NCBI GenBank assembly: GCA_963822175.1
Contig: CAWGGJ010000008.1
Coordinates: 620,001 to 684,000 of the forward strand
DNA: 64,000 bases
Source of the DNA: FEB-25 sp963822175
GTDB taxonomy: Bacteria; Chloroflexota; Anaerolineae; Anaerolineales; UBA4823
Direction: 5' to 3'
In this document: in pieces, positions 17,594 to 26,029 of the stretch
Layout: each line of letters starts with the position of its first letter
How positions within the stretch are numbered: the first letter of the stretch is position 1
Notes under the pieces: model-generated
The model's input: the letters and a program-made list of their open reading frames with translations, nothing else
The model's database searches: none
What the model was told of the DNA's origin: nothing
Program-made: the position numbers and the translations under genes

Positions 17594-18604
17594 TTATTTA
17601 TACATACTGCGGATGTTGGGGACCAGATATTCTGAAAAAGAACGGTTGATATCAAAATCAGGCTGCCAAGCCCAATTTCGTCGGGCTGCACTATCATCCA
17701 GGTCAGCAGGCCATGAATCAACGATTGCCTGACGTTTTAGGTCGGGTAGGAAGGTAATCTCAGCCTCGGGGAAGAACTTTAAAACCCAATCACGGAATTC
17801 CGCCGCAGAAAGACTGAAGCTTGTGACGTTATAAACAGAATGTTTTATCACAGATTTTGGTGCTTCGGTCAGCATCACCAGCGATTTAACCGCATCAGGC
17901 ATAACCATAAAGGGAATTCGCACATCTTCACGCACAAAACATGCGTATGGTTTACTCTGTGCGGCATGATGCAGCATTTCGGGACCGTAATCGCTGGTGC
18001 CTCCGCTGGGGACTGTAAACGCACTGATCAAACCCGGGAAGCGCAGGCAGCGGAAGTCCAACATTACAGGCAAGTCAACAGCAAGCTGCCGGTAGTACTT
18101 GCTGTAGTAAATACCGAGCTGTTCGCAATATAACTTGTTGCAGCCATACATGGTACGTGGATTATTCCATTCCCATTCACGCACACGGGTATATGCTGCT
18201 TTTGTCTCTAGATCGGGCAGTCCATAGGCAGCAATGGAACTGGGAAAAATGAACTTCACGGGTTCATCCCGCCATTCAGATTGCTCCGCTGCCAGGTTCA
18301 ACAATCCCAGTGTACCTTCTACATTGACCTGGTGGGCTGCTTCCGGAGTAAACTCAGAACGTGTTGATAGCAGTGCTGCCAGGTGATAGATTGTCTCAAC
18401 CTCGTACTCACTGACCAGGCGTGACAATAACGCTTTATCCATGATATCCCCTCGAAGAGGAGTGACCATTGAATTGATATTCTCTGGTAGTGTGGCGATA
18501 TCAAGCGTGATGATGGGCGTATTATTTCTCTCAACCAGGCTTTTTACTAGTGCCTGGCCAATTTCGCCAGAAGCTCCAGTGATTAGGATGACTTTTTTAC
18601 GCAT
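17594..18604 (-). CDS. NAD-dependent epimerase/dehydratase (L-threonine dehydrogenase-like extended SDR)
   Basis: A 336-residue extended short-chain dehydrogenase. The Rossmann motif GASGEIGQAL is at residues 9-18, a conserved Asp (GDIMD) binds the adenine, FPSSIAAYG carries the catalytic Ser, and YGCNK is the Tyr-x3-Lys pair. The pattern with FRCLRFPGLIS and a PDAVKSLVMLTEAP segment is like SDR-type L-threonine 3-dehydrogenases and UDP-sugar epimerases. A Shine-Dalgarno AAGGAG is visible upstream of the ATG. The gene is single, divergent from the lipoprotein gene. Threonine as substrate is plausible, not shown. Confidence 0.75.
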   Translation of the reverse strand: MRKKVILITGASGEIGQALVKSLVERNNTPIITLDIATLPENINSMVTPLRGDIMDKALLSRLVSEYEVETIYHLAALLSTRSEFTPEAAHQVNVEGTLGLLNLAAEQSEWRDEPVKFIFPSSIAAYGLPDLETKAAYTRVREWEWNNPRTMYGCNKLYCEQLGIYYSKYYRQLAVDLPVMLDFRCLRFPGLISAFTVPSGGTSDYGPEMLHHAAQSKPYACFVREDVRIPFMVMPDAVKSLVMLTEAPKSVIKHSVYNVTSFSLSAAEFRDWVLKFFPEAEITFLPDLKRQAIVDSWPADLDDSAARRNWAWQPDFDINRSFSEYLVPNIRSMYK

Positions 18605-18633
18605 ACCTTCTCCTTGTGTGTAATGTGAACGGG

Positions 18634-18663
18634 TTGCGATTTTATATAAGAATATGCTAGAAT
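18634..18663 (+). promoter_or_regulatory. Probable sigma-70-type promoter of the lipoprotein gene
   Basis: TTGCGA (18634-18639) and TAGAAT (18658-18663) are 18 bases apart, pointing to the gene starting at 18711, in the short divergent gap after the epimerase gene. Confidence 0.5.
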
Positions 18664-18710
18664 GAACTAAACAATTTTACAACACCTTTGGGATTAATTC
18701 CCATCATTCT

Positions 18711-19529
18711 ATGGATGTGATCGTACATAATAATGATCAAATGGCACTGAAACTTGGCGGAATAAAGAATATATGGCTGGTTTTCTTGATCAGTGGCTTG
18801 TTATCTGCCTGCTCTATATCACCTGCAACTACTCCCACAGTCCTTCCTTTGACGGAAACACCTTCGCCTACTTTTACCAGCACCCCAACCACGGTATGGT
18901 TTCCACCCACGGTGACCCCCACACAATTTTCAACTCCAGTCATCTCACCGACAGCGGAAATGATGCCTGAAATTGGAGATATCCTGCTCGAAGATGATTT
19001 CTCCTCTCAATCTGGCTGGACTCTCACCCAGTCTGAGGTAGGCAGTGTGGCATATGGTAACGATGAGCTGACCATTGCCATTGGGGAGACTAATGCATAC
19101 TTATTTAGCATCCGTGAGACTCCAGTATTTACTGATTTCTACCTTGAAATCACAGCTGAACCCAGCTTGTGCAGGGATCTTGACGAGTACGGCGTTCTGG
19201 TCAGGGTGTCACCGACCTTCAATCATTATCGATTTTCCCTCTCTTGCGATGGACAGGTTCGCCTGGATAGAGTTAATGGCGGGCAGATATCTTCTCCACA
19301 ACCTTGGATGTTAAGTGGAGCGGTACCACCGGGTGCACCCAGCTCATCCCGTATCGGAATATCTGCGGTAGGGTCTGAGATGAATTTTTTTGTCAATGAT
19401 CAATACCAGTTTACGATCAGGGATCCGCTTATAACCTCAGGAGGGGTGGGCATCTTTGCACGTTCCACGAATAATCAAGCGGTAACGGTAAACTTCTCAA
19501 ATCTTATCATCTATGAAGTAATCCCATAA
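18711..19529 (+). CDS. Lipoprotein with Thr/Pro stalk and lectin-like (LamG/DUF1080-type) domain
   Basis: A 272-residue predicted lipoprotein. The hydrophobic segment ends in the lipobox LLSAC. A Thr/Pro-rich spacer (about residues 38-85) precedes a beta-rich domain starting ILLEDDFSSQSGWTLTQ and continuing to the end, similar to jelly-roll domains of the LamG/3-keto-disaccharide hydrolase type often found in Chloroflexota lipoproteins. A second ATG at 18741 (MALKLGGIKN) gives a more typical signal peptide; neither start has a clear ribosome binding site. Binding of sugar or protein is possible, but no catalytic residues can be named. Confidence 0.7.
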   Translation: MDVIVHNNDQMALKLGGIKNIWLVFLISGLLSACSISPATTPTVLPLTETPSPTFTSTPTTVWFPPTVTPTQFSTPVISPTAEMMPEIGDILLEDDFSSQSGWTLTQSEVGSVAYGNDELTIAIGETNAYLFSIRETPVFTDFYLEITAEPSLCRDLDEYGVLVRVSPTFNHYRFSLSCDGQVRLDRVNGGQISSPQPWMLSGAVPPGAPSSSRIGISAVGSEMNFFVNDQYQFTIRDPLITSGGVGIFARSTNNQAVTVNFSNLIIYEVIP

Positions 19530-19574
19530 GCTGGAAAGACTGCATTTACTCCATAAATATAAATATATATTCTT

Positions 19575-20408
19575 ATGCCAAAAAGACCATTTGTTAACCG
19601 TTTGAACGATCTATCCCCAAAAGAGTGGCTGATTTTCCAGAAATCCTGGTTTGTTCATAACCCACCTCCTCGCCAAAAAAACGTGCTTCGGCACCCAGCG
19701 AAATTCCCCGAGACGATGGCGATGGAGTTTATTACCTTCTTTACCAAACCGGGGCAGAACATTCTTGATCCCATGGCAGGCACCGGCAGCGCTCTTGTGG
19801 CAGCTTTGCGCACAGGAAGAAATGGATACGGAATTGAGTTGAATCCTTTGTATGCAGATATCGCTCGCCAGGTTTTAGCTGAAGAGAAGGATAGATTGGG
19901 ACCAGGATCAGAATCGTTACAATGCGAGATGATCACTGGTGATGCTGCCTGTTTGGATGTTATTGCTGCCAGCCATGAAATCCCGATCATTGATTATGTG
20001 CTTACTTCTCCTCCCTATTGGGATATGCTGCATGCGCGTGGGGCTGCCAACCAAAAAGCACGCCGTGTCGCAGAAGACCTGGACGTAGTTTATTCATCTG
20101 ATCCACAAGACCTTGGGAATATCACAGATTATGAGATGTTTATTGAGCGCCTTATACAAATCTACGCTGGGATGCAACCGTCCCTACGCCAAGGCGCCTA
20201 CATCACCATCATTGTTAAGAATATCAAAAAGGGGGGGAAAATATACCCATTGGCGTGGGATTTGGCGCACTATTTGAGTGATACTTATACCCTTAAAGAC
20301 GAAAAGATTTGGTGCCAGGACAACCAACGATTAGCTCCGTATGGTCTGGGAAATGCCTGGGTTAGCAATACTTTCCATCATTACTGCCTGCAATTCAAGA
20401 ATGAGTGA
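19575..20408 (+). CDS. DNA methyltransferase (N4-cytosine/N6-adenine type), solitary
   Basis: A 277-residue S-adenosylmethionine-dependent DNA amino-methyltransferase. A motif X-like stretch (HPAKFPETMAMEFI, about residues 41-54) is followed by motif I DPMAGTGS (near residue 73) and catalytic motif IV TSPPYW (near residue 145). This order (X, I, IV) is of the gamma type, and SPPYW is typical of N4-cytosine enzymes. No restriction endonuclease, specificity subunit or Vsr gene is next to it, so it appears to be a solitary regulator-type or relic enzyme. It lies just upstream of the ssb leader. The target base and site cannot be deduced. Confidence 0.8.
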   Translation: MPKRPFVNRLNDLSPKEWLIFQKSWFVHNPPPRQKNVLRHPAKFPETMAMEFITFFTKPGQNILDPMAGTGSALVAALRTGRNGYGIELNPLYADIARQVLAEEKDRLGPGSESLQCEMITGDAACLDVIAASHEIPIIDYVLTSPPYWDMLHARGAANQKARRVAEDLDVVYSSDPQDLGNITDYEMFIERLIQIYAGMQPSLRQGAYITIIVKNIKKGGKIYPLAWDLAHYLSDTYTLKDEKIWCQDNQRLAPYGLGNAWVSNTFHHYCLQFKNE

Positions 20409-20469
20409 TCCTTTGTGATCATCATCCCTTTTATTTTTCACGATTAAGAGTACAATTGTTCTGAATAGA

Positions 20470-20538
20470 CCGATGAGTGACCCGTAGGTTCTGCCCCGGA
20501 TGGTGTGCATCCGGAACATTAGACAGACCGCTCATCGG
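20470..20538 (+). ncRNA. Structured 5' leader RNA upstream of ssb
   Basis: Three nested helices can be drawn by hand. The outer stem is CCGATGAG (20470-20477) with CTCATCGG (20531-20538), extendable by U-G. The middle stem is GGTTCTG (20487-20493) with CAGACC (20524-20529), with one bulged T. The apical stem is CCGGATG (20496-20502) with CATCCGG (20508-20514), around a GTGTG loop. The structure ends three bases before the ssb ribosome binding site (GGAGG at 20542-20546) and is not followed by a U-run, so it is not an intrinsic terminator. A regulatory leader controlling ssb translation is the simplest reading. It matches no riboswitch I can recognise. Confidence 0.55.
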
Positions 20539-20552
20539 AACGGAGGATCCCC

Positions 20553-20975
20553 ATGTATCACACAATTATTTTAGTTGGGAATCTAGGTCGCGATCCCGAA
20601 ATGCGTTACACCCCCAGCGGCCAGGCGGTTACGAATTTCAGCGTAGCAACGAACCGCCAGTATACCGGTAGCGATGGACAAGTAGTGAAAGAAACTATTT
20701 GGTTTCGCATATCTACCTGGGGAAAGAATGCAGAGAACTGCAATCAATATCTCAAGCGAGGAAGTAAAGTTTTGGTCGAAGGCAGGCTTGTTCCGGATGC
20801 AAGCACAGGTGGTCCACGCATTTGGAACCGCCAGGACGGTACACCGAGCGCTTCGTTCGAGATTAATGCCCAGATGGTTCGCTTCCTTTCAACACGAGGT
20901 GAAGACGACGGCGGTGGAATGCCACCCGGCGAAGGTCCAAATCAAGCCGAGGATCCTGACGGCATACCATTCTAA
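20553..20975 (+). CDS. ssb: Single-stranded DNA-binding protein
   Basis: A 140-residue SSB with an OB fold: MYHTIILVGNLGRDPEMRYT at the start, the VTNFSVATNRQY strand, and WFRISTWGKNAENCNQYLKRG. The acidic tail ends EDPDGIPF, close to the consensus DDDIPF peptide that recruits repair and replication enzymes. The start is fixed by GGAGG six bases upstream. It is the first gene of a plus-strand run that includes translin, a Cas4-like nuclease and recN. Its leader is folded (20470-20538). Confidence 0.97.
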   Translation: MYHTIILVGNLGRDPEMRYTPSGQAVTNFSVATNRQYTGSDGQVVKETIWFRISTWGKNAENCNQYLKRGSKVLVEGRLVPDASTGGPRIWNRQDGTPSASFEINAQMVRFLSTRGEDDGGGMPPGEGPNQAEDPDGIPF

Positions 20976-21044
20976 AATCACTCCCCAAAAAGGTGCAGAG
21001 AACTTTTCTGCACCTTTATAGCTTCTGTATAAGGAATAACTATT

Positions 21045-21374
21045 ATGTCCACACCTGCTCAGAACCGTCCAGCAGCACCACCCCCACCTACGTTGGAGGT
21101 TCCGTCTGATCTGAAGACGGATTATGCCAATGTTGTTCGCATTGCACATTCTCCTTCTGAATTGGTCTTTGATTTTGCTCATCTCCTTCCCGGTGTCACA
21201 CCTGCAAAGGTATGTACCAGGGTTGTTATGTCTCCATTAGGAGCAAAATTATTACAAAGAGCCCTGGCAGAAAACTTAGGTCGTTATGAAAAAGCGTTTG
21301 GTGAGATAAAAATCCCAGGTGAGAATTCATTGGCAGATTTCCTGTTTCGTCCGCCAACACCTCCAAAAGAGTAG
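21045..21374 (+). CDS. DUF3467-family protein
   Basis: A 109-residue small protein. After a Pro-rich start (about 20 residues), the core SDLKTDYANVVRIAHSPSE followed by LVFDFAHLLPG and VTRVVMSP-like strands matches the DUF3467 family, which is widespread but functionally unassigned. It lies 69 bases after ssb and five bases before the translin-like gene, so it is probably part of the same operon. A nucleic-acid-linked function is guessed from context only. Confidence 0.75.
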   Translation: MSTPAQNRPAAPPPPTLEVPSDLKTDYANVVRIAHSPSELVFDFAHLLPGVTPAKVCTRVVMSPLGAKLLQRALAENLGRYEKAFGEIKIPGENSLADFLFRPPTPPKE

Positions 21375-21379
21375 GATCC

Positions 21380-22030
21380 ATGCCACAAAAATTGGAAGAT
21401 ATCGCTGAAAAAATCCACCAATCGTTTGAGATCTGCACCGCAGAACGTGACCGGGCTCTCACCCAAGCCCGGACGCTCACTCGCCATTGTGCTAATGCCA
21501 TCCGTGCCATCCACCGCAATGAGCATGATTTAGCCCAGCAGCATCTTGACGATGCCCGTCAGTTGGCTCAATCCCTGAGGGATAACTTGAAAGATTTCCC
21601 AGAGCTTTTTTATGCAGGTTATACACAGGATGCCCTCAAAGAATTTGCTGAAGCCAGCCTGGTGTATGCACTGATCAATAACGGTGAGTTCCCAACCCCC
21701 CATGACCTATCATTGGAACCTGCCACTTACTTGCAAGGATTGGCTGAGGCGGTTGGTGAGCTTCGCCGCCGTTGCCTGGATATGTTACTTAATGATAATC
21801 CAAAGGAAGCTGAGCGCCTGATGAGTGAAATGGATGATATCTATGCCATATTGGTCACCATGGATTATCCCGATGCAATCACCGGTGGCTTACGGCGATT
21901 GACCGATGTTGCCCGTGGGATCATCGAACGGACACGAGGAGATCTTACCCTGAGTTTACGACAGGAACGGCTGGAAAACAACCTAAAGGAATTAGAAATC
22001 AGATTGGACGCCTACAACCAATCCGAATGA
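21380..22030 (+). CDS. Translin-family protein (RNA/ssDNA-binding)
   Basis: A 216-residue, almost fully alpha-helical protein. It resembles the translin superfamily: an N-terminal helix LEDIAEKIHQSFEICTAERD, repeated Arg/His-rich helices, LFYAGYTQDALKEFAEASLV (a family signature around residues 74-93), and the C-terminal VMDYPDAI-like stretch VTMDYPDAITGGLRRLTDVA. Translin forms octamers that bind RNA and single-stranded DNA. The family is best known from eukaryotes and archaea, with scattered bacterial members. Its stop overlaps the ATG of the membrane Cas4-like gene by four bases, implying coupled production. Confidence 0.75.
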   Translation: MPQKLEDIAEKIHQSFEICTAERDRALTQARTLTRHCANAIRAIHRNEHDLAQQHLDDARQLAQSLRDNLKDFPELFYAGYTQDALKEFAEASLVYALINNGEFPTPHDLSLEPATYLQGLAEAVGELRRRCLDMLLNDNPKEAERLMSEMDDIYAILVTMDYPDAITGGLRRLTDVARGIIERTRGDLTLSLRQERLENNLKELEIRLDAYNQSE

Positions 22031-22811
22031 AAATCGTTCGTGCCTCAGAAATAGGTACATACCAGTTTTGCCACCGTGCGTGGTGGTATCAGCAACAAGG
22101 CTACGAGCCCGATAATCAAGCAGACATGGCAGTGGGGACAGAAATACATGAAAAACATGGGCGTGTTGTTTTGGCAAGCAACTGTATCCAAATCGTCGCT
22201 TATGGGTTGTTATTGTTGGCCATCCTGATGGCAACAATTTGGTTCATAAAATTGATTTTATAAGGGATGTTCAGAGAACAGGGTGTTGTATGTTCATCTT
22301 GTACTTATCGTTATTTTTCTTAGTGGTTGCCCTGGTTTTATTTTTTATTTCTGCCCGACAGAAGAAAAATGCTGGGATCCCAGGTGGCAGGGTGATCTAT
22401 AGTGATACCACTCAATGGCGCAAGGTAGAGAAACCATTATTTGATCCAAATATCAGGTTGGCTGGCAAACCGGATTATCTGGTTGAAAGAGGAAAACAGG
22501 TGATTCCAGTTGAGATAAAATCTAGGCAAGCTCCACCAGCCCCTTTTGACTCGCATATTTATCAATTGGCAGCTTATTGCCTGCTTGTCCAGCACGAGTA
22601 TGGCACTCGTCCTGATTATGGTATTATCCATTATCCCAACCGGACATTTGCAATCGATTTTACAACTGCCCTGGAAGAATCAACCAGGGGAACCATCCGC
22701 CAGATGCAGGAACGAAAAACCAATTCTCAAGTCGCTCGCTCACATGATAATCCACGCTGTTGTAAACGTTGTGGTTATCGGTCCATCTGTGATCAGTCTC
22801 TCAGGATATAA
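22027..22811 (+). CDS. Membrane-anchored Cas4/RecB-like (PD-(D/E)XK) nuclease (one single-base frameshift)
   Basis: Cas4-type exonuclease layout interrupted by two transmembrane helices. The first frame has a lone Cys in TYQFCHRAWWY and the His of TEIHEKHGR, then TM helix 1 (about residues 50-75). The second frame has TM helix 2, the catalytic GKPDYLV and VEIKS (Asp, Glu, Lys), QLAAYCLL (motif QxxxY), and a terminal Cys cluster CCKRCGYRSIC that could complete a 4Fe-4S site. The frames are joined by adding one T to the TTTT run at 22256-22259, so the break is probably an error. If instead two proteins are made, the second would start at ATG 22290. No cas genes or CRISPR array are nearby. It overlaps the translin-like gene by four bases. 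Confidence 0.75.
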
Positions 22812-22821
22812 TTAGGCAATT

Positions 22822-23694
22822 ATGGCAGAACAGAATAACCCGATCAAGAGAGTCGCTATCGTCGGTCATCAAAAGCTTGCGAATACCGAGAAAGAATCCG
22901 GTGCGATCGCTGAATTCCTAAATCAGCGAGGAATTGAGACCGTACATGGATATCTTTATGATGAGGCAATTTACCGTAAAGTCAAGCAAGGTGAATTCGA
23001 TTTGTTGATCGCCCTGGGTGGAGATGGCACCATGTTACGTGCAGGTCACCTCGGAGGTCCATCCAATGTACCTGTTCTGGGAATCAATCTGGGTCGTTTC
23101 GGTTTTCTGACGGAGATCGAGCGTGATCATTGGGTTGAATTTCTTCCACGGATATTATCGGGTGATTACTGGTTGGAAAATCGGATGATGCTATGCGCTG
23201 AACAATGGCGTGCAGATTCGTTACTTGGTAAATGGGATGTCTTGAATGAAGTTGTAGTTAGCCGAGGCCAGATCATCAGGCCGATCCATGTTACTGCTCA
23301 TGTCGATGGTCGATTTTTAACAACCTATGTTGCAGATGCATTGATCGCTGCCACGCCTACTGGCTCAACAGCTTATGCCCTGGCAGCAGGTGGACCCATC
23401 TTACCACCTGAGCTGCGTAATATACTATTGGTTCCAGTCGCACCCCACCTTTCTCTGGACCGGGCTATTGTTTTAGCAGAAGGGTCGTCAGTCAGCATTA
23501 CGATCGAAGTGGACCACCAGGCAGTATTCAGTGTCGATGGTCAGGTGCCGATTGGCCTAACAAATGATGATCGGGTTCATGTATATGCTTCACCGTATGT
23601 AGTAAAATTCATTCGTTTTCAAGATCCAGGTTATTTTTATCGTAATCTTACTCCCCACATGGGGCAAAACCCATCAACGGGAAATCATCATTAG
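22822..23694 (+). CDS. nadK: NAD kinase
   Basis: ATP-dependent NAD kinase making NADP in the cytosol, 290 residues. The catalytic GGDGTMLRAGHL motif (about residues 65-76), the following GINLGRFGFLTEI, and the glycine-rich ATPTGSTAYALAAGGPI (about residues 174-190) are all present. It lies 10 bases after the Cas4-like gene. Ubiquitous housekeeping function. Confidence 0.96.
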   Translation: MAEQNNPIKRVAIVGHQKLANTEKESGAIAEFLNQRGIETVHGYLYDEAIYRKVKQGEFDLLIALGGDGTMLRAGHLGGPSNVPVLGINLGRFGFLTEIERDHWVEFLPRILSGDYWLENRMMLCAEQWRADSLLGKWDVLNEVVVSRGQIIRPIHVTAHVDGRFLTTYVADALIAATPTGSTAYALAAGGPILPPELRNILLVPVAPHLSLDRAIVLAEGSSVSITIEVDHQAVFSVDGQVPIGLTNDDRVHVYASPYVVKFIRFQDPGYFYRNLTPHMGQNPSTGNHH

Positions 23695-23703
23695 AGGTTG
23701 AAC

Positions 23704-24228
23704 ATGACAGAATCACCACCCGTACTGTACTGCGCTAATCATCCAAATACCGAGACGTCTTTACGATGTAATAATTGTGAAAAACCAATATGTGCGAAAT
23801 GCGCAGTTCTGACACCGACAGGATATCGATGTAAGGAATGTGTGAGGCAGCAACAAAAAGTGTTTGAAACCACCCTGTGGTATGACTATCCGATCATGTT
23901 TATTGTTGTAGCTTTTCTGTCATACCTTGGTAGTCTGCTCGGAGCGTGGATCTCCGTTCGTTTTGGATTTTATATTATTGTCCTGGCTTTATTTTTAGCA
24001 CCTGCCATAGGGGGAGTGATCGCAGAAATCGCACGAAGAGTGACAGGGCGGAGACGCTCAAAACGATTATTTCTACTTGCAGTGATTGCGGCGATCGTCG
24101 GGTGTCTGCCAATTAGCCTGCAGTTATTACAGAATTTTTACTTGTTTGGCGTTATATACCAGGTAATGTACGCAATATTAATGACATCAACATTATATTA
24201 CCGTCTGTCAGGGATCCGAATCGGTTAG
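23704..24228 (+). CDS. B-box-type zinc-finger membrane protein
   Basis: A 174-residue protein. The N-terminal about 45 residues form a B-box/RING-like zinc cluster (YCANHPNTETSLRCNNC, then CAKCAV and YRCKECV). Three to four hydrophobic segments follow (about residues 60-170). The ATG at 23704 is taken because GAGGT lies just upstream. In bacteria such a zinc-finger plus membrane module is common but of unknown role. Its stop is two bases before the recN ATG. Function not assigned. Confidence 0.7.
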   Translation: MTESPPVLYCANHPNTETSLRCNNCEKPICAKCAVLTPTGYRCKECVRQQQKVFETTLWYDYPIMFIVVAFLSYLGSLLGAWISVRFGFYIIVLALFLAPAIGGVIAEIARRVTGRRRSKRLFLLAVIAAIVGCLPISLQLLQNFYLFGVIYQVMYAILMTSTLYYRLSGIRIG

Positions 24229-24230
24229 GC

Positions 24231-25975
24231 ATGCTGAGTGAATTACATATCGAGAATTTTGCCATCATTAATCACCTGGAGCTTGTTTTAATCCAGGTCT
24301 GAATATATTTACCGGTGAGACGGGGGCGGGCAAGTCAATCATCATCGATGCTGTAGAAACCATCCTGGGGAGCCGGGCAGATGCGACCATGGTAAGGGTA
24401 GGGGCTGAGCACGCCCTGGTCGAAGCCAGCTTTAAAATACCAGATGAGATGAGGCATCCCATTCACCAAATCCTTGAAAGGGAAGGACTCCTGGATGATT
24501 CGGATCAGCTCACCCTGGGGCGAGAAATTCGTAGAAATGGCCGCAGCTTTGCCCGTGTGAACGGGCGAAATGTCAACATTCACGTATTAATTGAGTTAAG
24601 CGAATTTCTTGTGGATGTTCATGGTCAATCGGAACATTTATCCTTGTTGCATGTCAGGCAGCACCTGGGATTGCTGGATAGCTATGCACACGTAGAGTTT
24701 GAATTAGCAGAATATCAGGCGGCTTATCACAAGCTAATTCAGGTGCGCAACCAGCTTGCGCAGCTGCGGGTTGCTGAACAGGATGCCAGCCGACAGATTG
24801 ATATCCTTAAGTACCAGATCAACGAAATTGAGGCAGCCCATCTACAAGAAGCGGAAGAGGAAGAGCTGCGTGCAGAACGGACCCGCCTTGCGAACGCAGA
24901 AGGGATTGCTCTGTTAATCCAGGAGGCGATCCAGATATTAGATGAGGGTACATCCGAGACTCCATCCATTACAGACCTGATGGGACAAGTCACCAGCCTT
25001 TTAAATAACCTGATCAGATTAGATTCAATGCAAGAGAAATTAAGTGAGCGTTCACAGGGTTCTCTGGATGAGTTAACCGATCTTGTAGCTACCTTGCGCG
25101 ATTACTTGGAAACGATAGAGTTTAACCCTGAGCGTTTAGATATTGTTGAAGATCGTATCAATTTAATTCAAAACCTAAAAAGAAAATACGGTGAAAGTAT
25201 TCCCAAGGTACTTCAGTTTGCAGAACAAGCCCGGAGACAACTCGATACAATTACACATGTTTCTGATCGGATTGGCGAGCTTGAAGTTGAGGAAACTTCA
25301 TTAATAGTAAAGGTTGGTGAATTAGGGGTAGTTTTATCTGACAAGCGGCATGCTGCTGCGGATCGTATGGAAAAAGAGGTTGAATCGGAATTGGCACACC
25401 TTAGTATGTCAGGAGCTCAGTTCAAGGTGGATTTTTCTGATCATCCATCAGAGGCTGGTGTCTTATTACAAGATGGGAGAAAGGTGGCATTTGATGCGGC
25501 AGGATTGGAACACATTGAGTTTTTAGTCGCACCGAACCCAGGAGAGGGATTAAAACCATTGGTGAAGATCGCCTCTGGTGGAGAAACATCCCGCCTGATG
25601 ATGGCCATAAAAAATGTCCTGGCTCAGGCAGACCGAATTCCAACCTTGATTTTCGATGAGATTGATCAGGGAATAGGTGGTCGGGTGGGCATGGTCGTAG
25701 GTCGAAAGTTATGGGAGTTAGCCCGGCAACATCAGGTCCTATGTGTGACTCATCTCGCCCAACTGGCGGCCTTTGGTGAGCAACATTGGCGGGTTGAAAA
25801 ACAGGTCAAAGATGGCAGGACAGAAACCCATGTGACAGCCCTGGCTGCAGACGATCGAATGATCGAGCTTGCCCAAATGATGGGGGAGGTGAGTGATGGA
25901 ACTCGGCAATCTGCACAGGAACTGCTTAAGTCGGTGAACCAGATGCTCAAACAAAGACCCGTTCATGACGATTAA
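24231..25975 (+). CDS. recN: DNA repair protein RecN (one single-base frameshift)
   Basis: SMC-like ATPase acting on double-strand breaks. The N terminus MLSELHIENFAIINHLELV runs into a stop because one T is missing in the TTTT run at 24286-24289. Restoring it gives FNPGLNIFTGETGAGKSIII, with the Walker A motif GETGAGKS. Downstream are the long coiled-coil arms (residues about 140-340, rich in Glu/Gln/Leu), the ABC signature region SGGETSRLMMA, Walker B TLIFDEIDQGIGG and the final VCVTHLAQLAAF-like box. At about 581 residues the repaired protein has family length. The lesion resembles those in era and the Cas4-like gene and is probably a sequencing error. Confidence 0.92.
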
Positions 25976-26029
25976 CTCATCCCGTTCAATGATAGATAGC
26001 AAAAATTAGAGAAAATCCTCCTCAAGACC

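Noticed and set aside
22027..22811. CRISPR-Cas locus suggested by the Cas4-like gene
   Set aside because: No direct-repeat array and no other cas gene were seen anywhere in the window. The TM insertion and the translin coupling point to another role.
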